Below, in pieces: positions 9,234 through 17,620 of a DNA stretch of 64,000 nt. The notes beneath the pieces were generated by a model. That model was not told the origin of the DNA, did not search any database, and saw only the letters and a program-made list of their open reading frames with translations. The number at the start of each line of letters is the position of its first letter. Position 1 is the stretch's first letter. The stretch lies in contig JABBOH010000008.1 of the NCBI GenBank assembly GCA_019351895.1, forward strand, positions 62,001 through 126,000, written 5' to 3'. A program made the position numbers and the translations under genes. This DNA is from Pseudomonadota bacterium (GTDB lineage Bacteria; Pseudomonadota; Alphaproteobacteria; Acetobacterales; Acetobacteraceae).

Positions 9234-10238
9234 CTAGCGGATGCCGCGCTTGATGAGCGGGATCAGCGCGTCGATCGTCGCCGGCGTCTCGACGCCCGCG
9301 CCGGTGTTGATGTTCAGGCCCGCGAACTTGTATTTTGAGGACAGCACGCACTGCATTACCGGCAGGAAACCCTGCAGGTAAAGCTGCTGGTCCAGCGTCG
9401 CGGTGATGTATTTGCTCTGCAGCCCGGCGATCGTCGAGGGCGCAAGGTCAATACCGCCGACGATGATCTGCCCCGGCTTCTTGCCGACCTGGCGCAAGGC
9501 CTGCGGAATGAACCCGGTCACGCCGCCATGCTGCGTGCCGATGCCCTTCAGGTTCGGATGGCTCTCCATGAAGGCCACCAGAATGGGCACCGCCAGAGAC
9601 GAATCCGAATCCACCTGCGGCGAGATGTTCAGCTCCGTCACCTTCACGCCCGCCTTGCGCAGCGTGTCGGCGACACCGCGGTCGGACTGGCTGCGCTCCG
9701 TCTCGTTGAAGACGCCGTATTCCAGCGCCTCGTCGCCCGACTTGAGGCCCGCCGCCAGCATCGCCTCGGCGGTGATCTCGCCGCCCACATAGAGGTCGAC
9801 GCCCGCATAGCCGGTGCCCTTCGGACCCCACTTCTTCTCGGCCTCGGGCAGCGGCGTGTTGCCGACGGTCACCAGAATGCCCTGGTCCTCGGCCTTCGCG
9901 ATCAGCGGGTCGAAGGCGGGGTCGCCGGGATGACCGGTCACCCCGATGCAGGTGGGCCGCGCCGCCATCGCCTGACGGAACTGGTCGAGCATCGTCTCCG
10001 GGTTCCAGGCGGAGAATTGCTCGATCACCTTGATGCCGAAGGCGTGCGCCGCGTCCGCCGCGCCGGTCTGCCGCGCGAGGGTGGCGCCGTCACCGGGGTT
10101 GCCGCCCATCTGCATGTACATCGTCATGCCCTGGCCGAGCGGACCCGAGGTCGTCGGCTGCGTCGCATGCGCGGCCGACGCCAGCCCCAGCGCGAGCATC
10201 CCGCAGCCCGCCATCAGTGCAGTTCGTTTCATGGTCAT
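9234..10238 (-). CDS. Sugar ABC transporter substrate-binding protein
   Basis: 334 residues from the ATG at 10236-10238; a second ATG two codons later is also possible. A GGGAG lies upstream. It has a cleavable signal peptide (MKRTALMAGCGMLALGLASAAHA) and then a periplasmic-binding-protein-4 type fold (GITGHPGDPAFDPLIAKAE-like region; ATLDQQLYLQGFLPV near the end), as in CUT2 sugar importers. The ligand cannot be read from sequence. It is the last gene of a minus-strand ATPase-permease-binding protein operon resembling frcACB. Confidence 0.85.
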   Translation of the reverse strand: MTMKRTALMAGCGMLALGLASAAHATQPTTSGPLGQGMTMYMQMGGNPGDGATLARQTGAADAAHAFGIKVIEQFSAWNPETMLDQFRQAMAARPTCIGVTGHPGDPAFDPLIAKAEDQGILVTVGNTPLPEAEKKWGPKGTGYAGVDLYVGGEITAEAMLAAGLKSGDEALEYGVFNETERSQSDRGVADTLRKAGVKVTELNISPQVDSDSSLAVPILVAFMESHPNLKGIGTQHGGVTGFIPQALRQVGKKPGQIIVGGIDLAPSTIAGLQSKYITATLDQQLYLQGFLPVMQCVLSSKYKFAGLNINTGAGVETPATIDALIPLIKRGIR

Positions 10239-10294
10239 CCCTGTTCTCCCTCGGTGAACGTGGCGCCTCTCATGGGCGCTCACGCGAAATGCGA

Positions 10295-11335
10295 TTACTC
10301 TCTCCGCAAGCCGACAAAGTTGCTCAGCGAACGCCACTTGCCGGGGCTGTCGACCAGCAGATGCAGCGTCACGGCGGCGACGAAAACGACGCCCTCGATC
10401 GCCTGCACCCAGAAGCCGGCGATGCCGGTCGCGACCACGCCCGCTTCCAGCATGCCGATGATGAAGGTGCCGAAGAAGGTGCCGACGATGGTGGCCGCAC
10501 CGCCAAAGACCGAGGTGCCGCCGATGAAGACGCCCGCCAGCGCGGGCAGCAGATAGCCCTGTCCCTGCGTCGAGAAATAGTTGAGGTTCTCGATGGTGAG
10601 CAGCACGGCGGCGAAGCCGCCCAGGACGCCCATCAGCGTGAAGAGCTTGATCGTCTCCCACACCACATTGACGCCGGCGACACGCGCGACGGTGCGGCTG
10701 TCGCCGATGAACAGCACATGCTCGCCGAAACGGTGGCGGTTGAGGATGAACCACATGAAGATCGCGATCGCCAGCGCCCAGAGCGATTGCATGGGCAACA
10801 CGCCGAAGAGGTTGGCGGCGAACACATGGTAGATGGCGCTGCCGTCGAGCTGCTGCAGCGCGTCGGATTGGCCGCCCGAGAGGATGGACGCGGTGCCCGC
10901 CCAAAAGAACTGCGTGCCGATGGTGACGATGATGGAGGGGACGCCGACGACGGCCACGAAGAAGCCGTTGACGACGCCGATGAGCGCGCCGCCCGCCAGG
11001 GCTGCGAGCACGCCGAGCCAGGGGCTGCCGAGTTGCGTCTCGCAGATCGAGAACAGGAAGCCCGAGAAGGCGAGCGTCGAGGGAAACGACAGGTCGATCT
11101 CGCCCGCCGCGACCACGAGCGTGAGGCCGATGGCCAGCACCAGCATGGGCGGCACGGTCGTGAGAAACGAGAGGTAGATCGGCCAGCCGAGGAAGACCTG
11201 CGGTGCGGCGATCATGAAGAAGCCGACCAGGATCACGAAGACGAGGATGATCGGCAGCCCCTCCATCCGCGCGAGGCGCGGGAGCAGGCTGGCGTTGCCG
11301 CCCGCTGGGGCCTTGGTCGTCATGCCGCTGCTCAT
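10295..11335 (-). CDS. Sugar ABC transporter permease (CUT2 family)
   Basis: 346 residues, with a charged N-terminus followed by about ten hydrophobic segments. The segment LTLVVAAGEIDLSFPSTLAF and the later GVFIGGTSVFGGAATIVGT match the conserved permease motifs of the RbsC/FrcC family. It forms the inner-membrane pore with the neighbouring ATPase. The start overlaps the ATPase stop by one base, showing one transcript. Confidence 0.9.
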   Translation of the reverse strand: MSSGMTTKAPAGGNASLLPRLARMEGLPIILVFVILVGFFMIAAPQVFLGWPIYLSFLTTVPPMLVLAIGLTLVVAAGEIDLSFPSTLAFSGFLFSICETQLGSPWLGVLAALAGGALIGVVNGFFVAVVGVPSIIVTIGTQFFWAGTASILSGGQSDALQQLDGSAIYHVFAANLFGVLPMQSLWALAIAIFMWFILNRHRFGEHVLFIGDSRTVARVAGVNVVWETIKLFTLMGVLGGFAAVLLTIENLNYFSTQGQGYLLPALAGVFIGGTSVFGGAATIVGTFFGTFIIGMLEAGVVATGIAGFWVQAIEGVVFVAAVTLHLLVDSPGKWRSLSNFVGLRRE

Positions 11336-12171
11336 CAGCCGGGCCCCGCGGCGTGGCCGCTATCGGTCCCCGCGGGACCACGTCCGGCGGGCGCCCCGTG
11401 TTGAAGGTCGATGAGGAACTTGGTCAGCTGCTCCAGCGTCATCTCCCCGGACTTGATGTCGGCGACGATCCGCCCACGGTCGAGCACCACCAGCCGGTCG
11501 GCCAGCTCATGCACATGGGCGAGGTTGTGCTCGATATAGATGCAGGCGCGGCCGGAGGTTTTGATCGACCGCACGAAATCCAGCACCTTGCGGACCTCGC
11601 TGATGGCGAGTGCCACGGTCGGTTCGTCGAGGATGATGAGATCGCTGTCGAAATGCATCGCCCGGCCGATGGCGATGCCCTGCCGCTCGCCGCCCGAAAG
11701 CTTCGAGATGGTGGAGTCCGCATCGATGCCGACGCCGCGAAAGCCGAGCTGGCGCTTGAGGATGTCGTTGGCGATCCGCCGCTCCTCGGCGACCTTGATG
11801 AAGCCGAAGCGGTTGGTGATCTGGCGGCCGACGAAGATGTTGCGCCAGAGCGGCTGTTTCTCGCCGAGCGACTTTTCCTGATAGACCGTTTCGAAGCGAA
11901 GCCGGTGCGCTTCGCGAACCGAATAGCTGTTCCAGTCCACCAGCTCGTCGCGGATGTAGAGCTTGCCCGAGGTCGGGCGGACAACGCCGGTCAGCGCCTT
12001 GATGAGGGTCGATTTGCCCGCGCCGTTGTCGCCGATCAGGCCGACGATCTCGTTGCGGCCGATGGCGAGGTCGATGCCGGCGAGGGCGCGCACCTTGCCG
12101 TAGGACAGGCTGATGTTCTCGGCCCGGACGATATGCTCGTAACGCCGCGGCGTCGCGGTCTGCATGTCCAT
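11335..12171 (-). CDS. Sugar ABC transporter ATP-binding protein, single domain
   Basis: 278 residues from MDMQTATPRR; an upstream start would add 15 residues. Walker A GDNGAGKST, signature LSGGERQGIAIGRA, Walker B LIILDEPTVAL and switch His in YIEHNLAHVHELADR are all present. Only one nucleotide-binding domain is encoded, as in FrcA-type systems, unlike the two-domain ATPase at 43905-45458. It is the first gene of the minus-strand operon; 71 bases separate it from the membrane gene upstream. Confidence 0.9.
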   Translation of the reverse strand: MDMQTATPRRYEHIVRAENISLSYGKVRALAGIDLAIGRNEIVGLIGDNGAGKSTLIKALTGVVRPTSGKLYIRDELVDWNSYSVREAHRLRFETVYQEKSLGEKQPLWRNIFVGRQITNRFGFIKVAEERRIANDILKRQLGFRGVGIDADSTISKLSGGERQGIAIGRAMHFDSDLIILDEPTVALAISEVRKVLDFVRSIKTSGRACIYIEHNLAHVHELADRLVVLDRGRIVADIKSGEMTLEQLTKFLIDLQHGAPAGRGPAGTDSGHAAGPG

Positions 12172-12242
12172 ATTGGTTTGCTCTTTGTGTTCTTGGACGT
12201 GTCGCAGCTGCAGCAATTATCGGAACAATGCGTGCAAGGACG

Positions 12243-14162
12243 TTATGAAGCCGCGCCTGACCTGTCAAATGTTGATTTGCCGGTGTGGCCGGTCTCGGTG
12301 GGATCGGTGCCGGAAGCGGAAGCGGAAGCGGAAGCGGAAGCGGAAGCGGGGGCGCGGCTCGCGCGCAGCGCCTCCAGCTCCCGCCGCAGGCTCTCGACCT
12401 CGACGCGGTCGTAGCCCAGCGCCGCCTTATCCGCGAAGTCGCGCAGCAGCTCCTGCTCGTCGCGGTTGATGTCGCTGCCCGTGACATGCGGGCCATACAG
12501 AACGATGGCGACGCTCTCGGTGGCCCCGCCACGGATGGGCACGGCGAGGCAGGGCATCTGGTCGTCGGCCGGCAGCCCGGGCCGCTTCCAGCTGTCGCGC
12601 GGCAGAGGGTGCGGGCGGCCTGTTCTGAGGCAGGCGAGCGGCAGCGCGTCGAGCGTCGGGTCCAGCGTCTCGAGCCCCGCCTGCGCCCAGCCGGGCGCGG
12701 GGCCGCAGCGATGCAGCCTGCCGTCCACCGCGCGGAACACAGCGGCCGAGGTGAGGCGCAGGCCCCCGGCCGGTACCTCCGTCAGCAGATGGTCGATCTC
12801 GTCGAAATTCCGAACCGCGAGGATCTGATGCGCGGCCTCCGCGAGCTGCTCGCGCGCGCGGTGGTAGCGCCGGTTGAACACCCGCTCCGTCAACTCCACG
12901 GCGCGATGGTGAAGCTGCGTCAGCGCGATGAGCGCGATGGGGCTGACGACCACCAGCCAGACCCATTCCGGCAGATGGTAGTGCTCGTTCAGGCTGCCGC
13001 CGTAGTGGCTGACCTGATCGTGCAGATAGACGATGGGCACGCCGAGTACGAAGGTGAGCACGGCGAGGATGCCGCCGCGGCGCAGCGGTATGGCGACGCT
13101 CACCACCCGCCGCCGCCGGACGGCGGTGCCGACGAAATAGGCGATCACGCCGTGCAGGAGGTAGAGCAGCCCGATGAGCGTTTGCGATGCGCCGGCCCCG
13201 AACAGGGCATAGGGCAGGCCGGTGGATTGGCAGAGTTCGGCGGCCAGGAAGGCCGGCAGCCCGATGGCGCAGCCGGCGATGGCCCAGCGCATGCGCTCCT
13301 CGTCCTGCGGCGGAAGCTCGCGGCTCCGCAGCAGCAGAAGCAGCATCGCGACGGCATCGAGGGGGATCACGGCGAAGAACTGGATGCGGCTGATGGCCTC
13401 GGTGTGGAGGCCGAAGAGGTTCATGCCGCTGACAAGGATGAGGGCGGCCACCGCCGCGCCGAGCCAGGGCAGCGCCGCATCGACCCGCCGCCAGCGCGCG
13501 TCCACCGCACCGCCCGGGAAGCAGAGCGCGAAGGCGATGAGCCCGGCGTAAGCCCCGCCCTGGGCGAAGGCTTCGAGGAATTGCTCGATCAGGACAGCGG
13601 GCGTCCAGATCTGCAACAGGGAATAGAAGGTGTAGTCCTGGCCTGGATTGAACCAGATGGCATAGAGGAAGAAGCCCCAGGTCATGCGGCTCGGCCTTGT
13701 CCAGACCAGCTGGAAGGCGACGCCCACGAACAGGATGCCGACGACGCTGTCGAGCAGAAGCACCAGCCGGGACTGCCAGTGCAGGGGCGCGGGTGCCGGC
13801 CGCAGATGCACGACCACGGGCTGCCCGCCGTGACGTCCGAGCATGAACAGCGTCACCGGCCCGGTGCGGAGCGTGTACTGCACGCCGCCGAGATCGCCGA
13901 GCAGCGCCGCGACCCCGCTGCACCGGTCGCTGAAGGGGTTGTCGCACCGCATTCGGCCCAGATCCAGGCGCTCGCCGGGGCGGATGCCGGCACGCTCGGC
14001 GGGTGAAGCGAGGGGCGCCTCGAAGGGATGGCGCACGTCGAGGACCACGCCATCATTGTCGGCGGACAGCCCATAGGAGTCCAAGGGGCCGACGACCCGG
14101 TAGAGATCGGGCACGATCATCGCCAAGGCCCAGATCGCGAGCACGATCATCAGCGCCCGCAT
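12243..14162 (-). CDS. Large membrane protein with PDZ-like N-terminus and C-terminal GAF-like region
   Basis: 639 residues. After one N-terminal hydrophobic segment there is a periplasmic PDZ-like stretch (residues ~45-115; SPAERAGIRPGERLDL), then about nine transmembrane helices (~125-410), then a soluble region ~430-590 that looks like a GAF sensor (LTEVPAGGLRLTSAAVFRAVDG...; MPCLAVPIRGG). No histidine kinase, GGDEF or phosphatase motif follows. The tail is a short coiled region and an Ala-Ser repeat encoded by a hexanucleotide tract. I do not recognise a named family; a membrane sensor is an inference. Confidence 0.75.
   Translation of the reverse strand: MRALMIVLAIWALAMIVPDLYRVVGPLDSYGLSADNDGVVLDVRHPFEAPLASPAERAGIRPGERLDLGRMRCDNPFSDRCSGVAALLGDLGGVQYTLRTGPVTLFMLGRHGGQPVVVHLRPAPAPLHWQSRLVLLLDSVVGILFVGVAFQLVWTRPSRMTWGFFLYAIWFNPGQDYTFYSLLQIWTPAVLIEQFLEAFAQGGAYAGLIAFALCFPGGAVDARWRRVDAALPWLGAAVAALILVSGMNLFGLHTEAISRIQFFAVIPLDAVAMLLLLLRSRELPPQDEERMRWAIAGCAIGLPAFLAAELCQSTGLPYALFGAGASQTLIGLLYLLHGVIAYFVGTAVRRRRVVSVAIPLRRGGILAVLTFVLGVPIVYLHDQVSHYGGSLNEHYHLPEWVWLVVVSPIALIALTQLHHRAVELTERVFNRRYHRAREQLAEAAHQILAVRNFDEIDHLLTEVPAGGLRLTSAAVFRAVDGRLHRCGPAPGWAQAGLETLDPTLDALPLACLRTGRPHPLPRDSWKRPGLPADDQMPCLAVPIRGGATESVAIVLYGPHVTGSDINRDEQELLRDFADKAALGYDRVEVESLRRELEALRASRAPASASASASASASGTDPTETGHTGKSTFDRSGAAS
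12312..12347 (+). repeat. Hexanucleotide microsatellite (ggaagc x6)
   Basis: Six perfect tandem copies of ggaagc on the plus strand, read on the minus strand as alternating Ala-Ser at about residues 606-617 of the large membrane protein. Slippage in 6-base steps would lengthen or shorten the tail without a frameshift. Confidence 0.95.
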
Positions 14163-14322
14163 TGGCCGCGAAGACCCTGGGCGTCGAGGGCGCGGTCCCT
14201 GATCCGGAATGACGAGGCCTCCTCACGCGCGCTGGATACCGGCGGGACTGCCGAGGTTAGCAAGCGTGTGGCCGCGCCGCTACCGGCGCCGAGGGCTTAA
14301 GGGAGGCGGCTCGGCTGGCCGG

Positions 14323-14841
14323 TCAGCAGACCGAGGCGACGCTGCCGGGCGGGGGGCTCGGCCGCGCGAGATCGACGGGCTCGCCCGCCGCCAGCGCCAG
14401 CAGGACCTTCAACGGGCCGCCATGGGTGACGACGACCGCGGGCGCTTCCAGCCTCTGCCAGAACGCGGCGACCCGCGCGACGAGGGCGGCGCCCGTCTCG
14501 CCGCCAGGAGGCGCGAAGCCCAGCAGGTCGCGCGCCCAGAGGTCGAGATCAGCGCGGGGGATGTCGTCCCAGGGCAGGCCTTCCCAGGCGCCGAAGTCGA
14601 TCTCCAGCAGGCGGGGATCGATGTGCGGGACGCTGCCCCAGTCGGCCGCGAGCGCCTCCGCCACCAGACGGCAGCGGGCGAGGGGGCTGGTAAGGATCGC
14701 GGCTCCGCGCATGGGCTCGAGTGCGGCGAGGAGGGGCGCGATGCTGGCCGGGTCGGCGAGCGGCAGGTCGAGCCGGCCATAGCAGCGTCCGGCGCCATCG
14801 GCGACCGCGGGGTGGCGGACGAGGGCGACCGGCCCTTTCAC
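14323..14841 (-). CDS. cobC: Histidine phosphatase, probable alpha-ribazole phosphatase
   Basis: 172 residues from a GTG. It begins GPVALVRHPAVADGAGRCYGRLDLPL; the RH catalytic pair is followed by Pro instead of the usual Gly, as in many CobC proteins, and YGRLDLPL is a CobC-type block. A second catalytic His is in VVVTHGGPLKVLLAL. The enzyme removes the phosphate from alpha-ribazole phosphate. It lies 5 kb from cobS, separated by the ABC operon and the membrane protein. Another phosphoglycerate-mutase-type phosphatase role cannot be excluded. Confidence 0.75.
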   Translation of the reverse strand: MKGPVALVRHPAVADGAGRCYGRLDLPLADPASIAPLLAALEPMRGAAILTSPLARCRLVAEALAADWGSVPHIDPRLLEIDFGAWEGLPWDDIPRADLDLWARDLLGFAPPGGETGAALVARVAAFWQRLEAPAVVVTHGGPLKVLLALAAGEPVDLARPSPPPGSVASVC

Positions 14842-15182
14842 GCGTCGTGTCTCATGCGTCGTGCGTTCCTCATCGCGGGGTCATGGACGGCCTACACCGT
14901 CGGCGACCTCCGGGCGATATTGACCGCCGCCCGTCATCACCGCCGCCCGTCATGACCGCCGCCCGTCATGACCGGGCCTGACGATCGTGATCGGGCCGCA
15001 CCCCTGCAGGGCCTGCCGCCGGCCGGGTCTTGTGCTATTCACGAGACTCATCTTGCAACCCAGCGCGCGGCGCTCCGCCAAGGCTGCTGGTTTGCGATCG
15101 GGTAAGCCGAGCCTTCCAAGACGACGATCGGGCTCGCCGGATGATGGACCGGCAAAGGATACGTTCGAAGCAAGGAATTTCG
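14842..15182. other. Divergent intergenic region between cobC-like gene and katG
   Basis: 341 bases without a credible gene. It holds a 16-bp tandem repeat (14921-14968) and the leader of katG. No convincing OxyR-type ATAG-N7-CTAT array, sigma-70 promoter or riboswitch was found by eye. A Shine-Dalgarno AAGGAA lies just before the katG ATG. Confidence 0.6.
14921..14968 (+). repeat. 16-bp tandem repeat, three copies
   Basis: Three consecutive copies of tgaccgccgcccgtca (the second has one change, tcaccg...), followed by a truncated fourth start (tgaccgggcc). It lies in noncoding DNA about 215 bases upstream of katG and 80 bases upstream of the cobC-like start. Confidence 0.9.
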
Positions 15183-17504
15183 ATGAACGACGTGAATCCC
15201 GACAAGACCTTTACGGCCACGTTCGAGATGCCGGGCAAGTGCCCGTTCGGAGGCGACCGCGTTGGCGGCGCATTCGGCAAGCCCCCGACCTTGGAGAATT
15301 GGTATCCCGATCGCCTGCGGGTCGAGCTTCTTCATCAGAACGGTCTGGCCGCCGATCCGCTTGGGCCCGACTTCGACTATGCGGCCGAGTTCGCCAAGAT
15401 CGATTACGAGGCGCTCAAGCGGGACATCAAGCAGTTCCTGACCACATCCGTCGATTGGTGGCCGTCCGACTATAACAACTACGGTCCGCAGATGATCCGC
15501 ATGGCGTGGCACGCGGCCGGCACCTACCGCATCGCCGACGGCCGCGGCGGCGCCGGCACCGCCATGCAGCGCTTCGCCCCGATCAGCAGCTGGTGGGACA
15601 ACGGCAACACCGACAAGTCGCGCCGCCTGCTGCAGCCGATCAAGCATAAATACGGCAACGCCCTGTCCTGGGCCGACCTGATGATCCTGACCGGCAACTG
15701 CGCCCTCGAGATCATGGGACTTCCGACCTATGGCTTCGGCGCGGGCCGCCTCGACGCGTGGGAGGCGGACAACGCCACCTATTGGGGGCCGGAGATCTGG
15801 GATCCGAAGGATGTTGCGAGCTTCGACAGCATGGTCACCCGCGACAAGCGTTGGCGCGGCAAGAACGGCGACGCCGACTACGACCTCGAAAACCCCCTGG
15901 CCGCGTCGCATCAGGCGCTCATCTACGTCAACCCGGAGGGGCCTTACGCCAACGGCGACCCGATGGGATCGGCGCGCGACATCCGCGTGACCTTCACGCG
16001 CATGGCGATGAACAACGAAGAGACCGTCGCCCTGATCGCGGGCGGGCACGCGTTCGGCAAGAGCCACGGCATGGTTTCCGCGAGCGAGGTGGGGCCGCCG
16101 CCCGAGATCGCGCCGATGGAAGCCATGGGCCTCGGCTGGAACAACCCCAAGGGTCCGGGCTTCGCGCAATACACCATGACCAACGGCATCGAGGGCAGCT
16201 GGACCCCGAACCCCACGCAGTGGGACAACAGCTATCTCGAGAACCTCTTCAAATTCGAATGGCAGCAGACCAAGAGCCCGGCCGGTGCCATTCAATGGAC
16301 GCCGACCGATCCGAACGCGCCCAGGACGCCCGACGCCCATGTCGAGGGTCAGATGAACCCGCTCATGATGATGACGAGCGACATCGCGCTCAAGGTCGAT
16401 CCGGAATACCGCAAGGTCTGTGAAAAGTTCCTGGCCGACTTCGACGCTTTCACCCAGGCCTTCTCCAAGGCGTGGTACAAGCTGACCCACCGCGACATGG
16501 GACCCAAGTTCCGCTACCTCGGGCCGGAGGCGACCATCGAGGACGGCCTGCTGTGGCAGGACCCGCTCCCCGAGCGCGACTATGAGATGGTCGGCGAAGC
16601 GGAGATCGCCGCGCTCAAGCAGATGATCCTGGCAAGCGGTTTGTCGGTGTCCGATCTTGCGTTCACGGCCTTGTCCGCCGCCCTCACCTACCGCGACAGC
16701 GACAAGCGCGGCGGCGCCAATGGCGGCCGTCTGGCGCTCGCGCCGCAGAAGGACTGGGCGGTGAACCGCCGCGCGGCCCCCGTCGTCGAGCGGTTGCGCG
16801 CCATCATGTCCGACTTCAACACGAAGCAGGGCACCGGCAAACGGATCTCGCTCGCCGACCTCATCGTCTTGGCGGGCTGCGCCGCGGTGGAGAAGGCGGC
16901 AAGGGATGCTGGCGTCGATGCCTCGGTGCCGTTCACCCCGGGGCGGGTGGATACCACGCAGGCGCTCACCGACCACGAGATGTTCGAATGGCTGAAGCCG
17001 CTCGTCGACGGGTTCCGCAACTACGTGAGCGACGATTTCGAGGACATCTCCCAGGGGGTATCGCCGGAGGAGCTGTTCCTCGACAAGGCCAACCTGATGA
17101 AGTTGACCGCGCCGGAATGGACCGTCCTCACCGGCGGACTGCGTGTGCTCAACACGAACCACGACGGCTCGAACCACGGCGTCTTCACGGATCGCGTGGG
17201 CGTTCTGACGAACGACTTCTTCGTGAACCTGACCGATACCGGCCTGGTATGGGAAAAGGCGGACGAGAAGGGGATGCACTTCACGATCAAGAACCGCGCG
17301 ACCGGCGAGACGAAATTCCACGCGACCCGCAACGATCTGGTCTTCGGGTCGAACTCGCAGTTGCGATCCGTCGTGGATGTTTATGCCGGCGGCGACGGGC
17401 ACCATCGCTTCGTGACGGACTTCATCAAGGCCTGGCACAAGGTGATGATGCTCGACCGCTACGACGTCAAAGGGCACCGGCGTTACGCGCCGATGGCGGC
17501 CTGA
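15183..17504 (+). CDS. katG: Catalase-peroxidase
   Basis: 773 residues from the ATG at 15183 (AAGGAA upstream), slightly longer than the usual 720-750. The distal haem triad is Arg106-Trp109-His110 ([13 protein letters not shown]). Tyr248 (LIYVNPEGP) and Met274 ([11 protein letters not shown]) complete the Met-Tyr-Trp crosslink needed for catalase activity. The proximal haem ligand is His289 ([11 protein letters not shown]). It removes hydrogen peroxide in the cytoplasm. The duplicated, haem-free C-terminal half is complete. It is a single-gene unit with a hairpin after the stop. Confidence 0.97.
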   Translation: MNDVNPDKTFTATFEMPGKCPFGGDRVGGAFGKPPTLENWYPDRLRVELLHQNGLAADPLGPDFDYAAEFAKIDYEALKRDIKQFLTTSVDWWPSDYNNYGPQMIRMAWHAAGTYRIADGRGGAGTAMQRFAPISSWWDNGNTDKSRRLLQPIKHKYGNALSWADLMILTGNCALEIMGLPTYGFGAGRLDAWEADNATYWGPEIWDPKDVASFDSMVTRDKRWRGKNGDADYDLENPLAASHQALIYVNPEGPYANGDPMGSARDIRVTFTRMAMNNEETVALIAGGHAFGKSHGMVSASEVGPPPEIAPMEAMGLGWNNPKGPGFAQYTMTNGIEGSWTPNPTQWDNSYLENLFKFEWQQTKSPAGAIQWTPTDPNAPRTPDAHVEGQMNPLMMMTSDIALKVDPEYRKVCEKFLADFDAFTQAFSKAWYKLTHRDMGPKFRYLGPEATIEDGLLWQDPLPERDYEMVGEAEIAALKQMILASGLSVSDLAFTALSAALTYRDSDKRGGANGGRLALAPQKDWAVNRRAAPVVERLRAIMSDFNTKQGTGKRISLADLIVLAGCAAVEKAARDAGVDASVPFTPGRVDTTQALTDHEMFEWLKPLVDGFRNYVSDDFEDISQGVSPEELFLDKANLMKLTAPEWTVLTGGLRVLNTNHDGSNHGVFTDRVGVLTNDFFVNLTDTGLVWEKADEKGMHFTIKNRATGETKFHATRNDLVFGSNSQLRSVVDVYAGGDGHHRFVTDFIKAWHKVMMLDRYDVKGHRRYAPMAA

Positions 17505-17529
17505 ACCAACACGATCTGATCTGGCGCAC

Positions 17530-17550
17530 GGGCCGTCCGGATGACGGCCC
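17530..17550 (+). terminator. Hairpin after katG
   Basis: Perfect 8-bp stem GGGCCGTC/GACGGCCC with a 5-base loop, 25 bases after the katG stop. Two T-runs follow (17565-17580) but start about 14 bases after the stem, so this is terminator-like, not textbook. Confidence 0.55.
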
Positions 17551-17620
17551 TGTGTCGATCAAGTTTTTTGGTTCTTTTTTCCCAAGAAAGAACAGCACCT
17601 ACTTCGCGGACGCCGGACAG

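Noticed and set aside
10238-11381. In-frame N-terminal extension of the sugar-binding protein through the permease gene
   Set aside because: The extension is out of frame with the real permease, has no family similarity, and a signal peptide with a ribosome binding site starts at 10238.
14300-14342. B12-box-like string (GTCAGCAGACC) suggesting a cobalamin riboswitch
   Set aside because: It matches only part of the box, lies inside the C-terminal coding end of the cobC-like gene, and no gene follows it closely on the plus strand.
14921-14968. CRISPR-like repeats upstream of katG
   Set aside because: The 16-bp units are contiguous with no spacers and no cas genes are present.
15048-17477. Long antisense reading frame opposite katG
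   Set aside because: Product is low-complexity Arg/His/Val/Ala sequence with no motif; such frames are expected opposite high-GC genes. The sense strand is an intact KatG.
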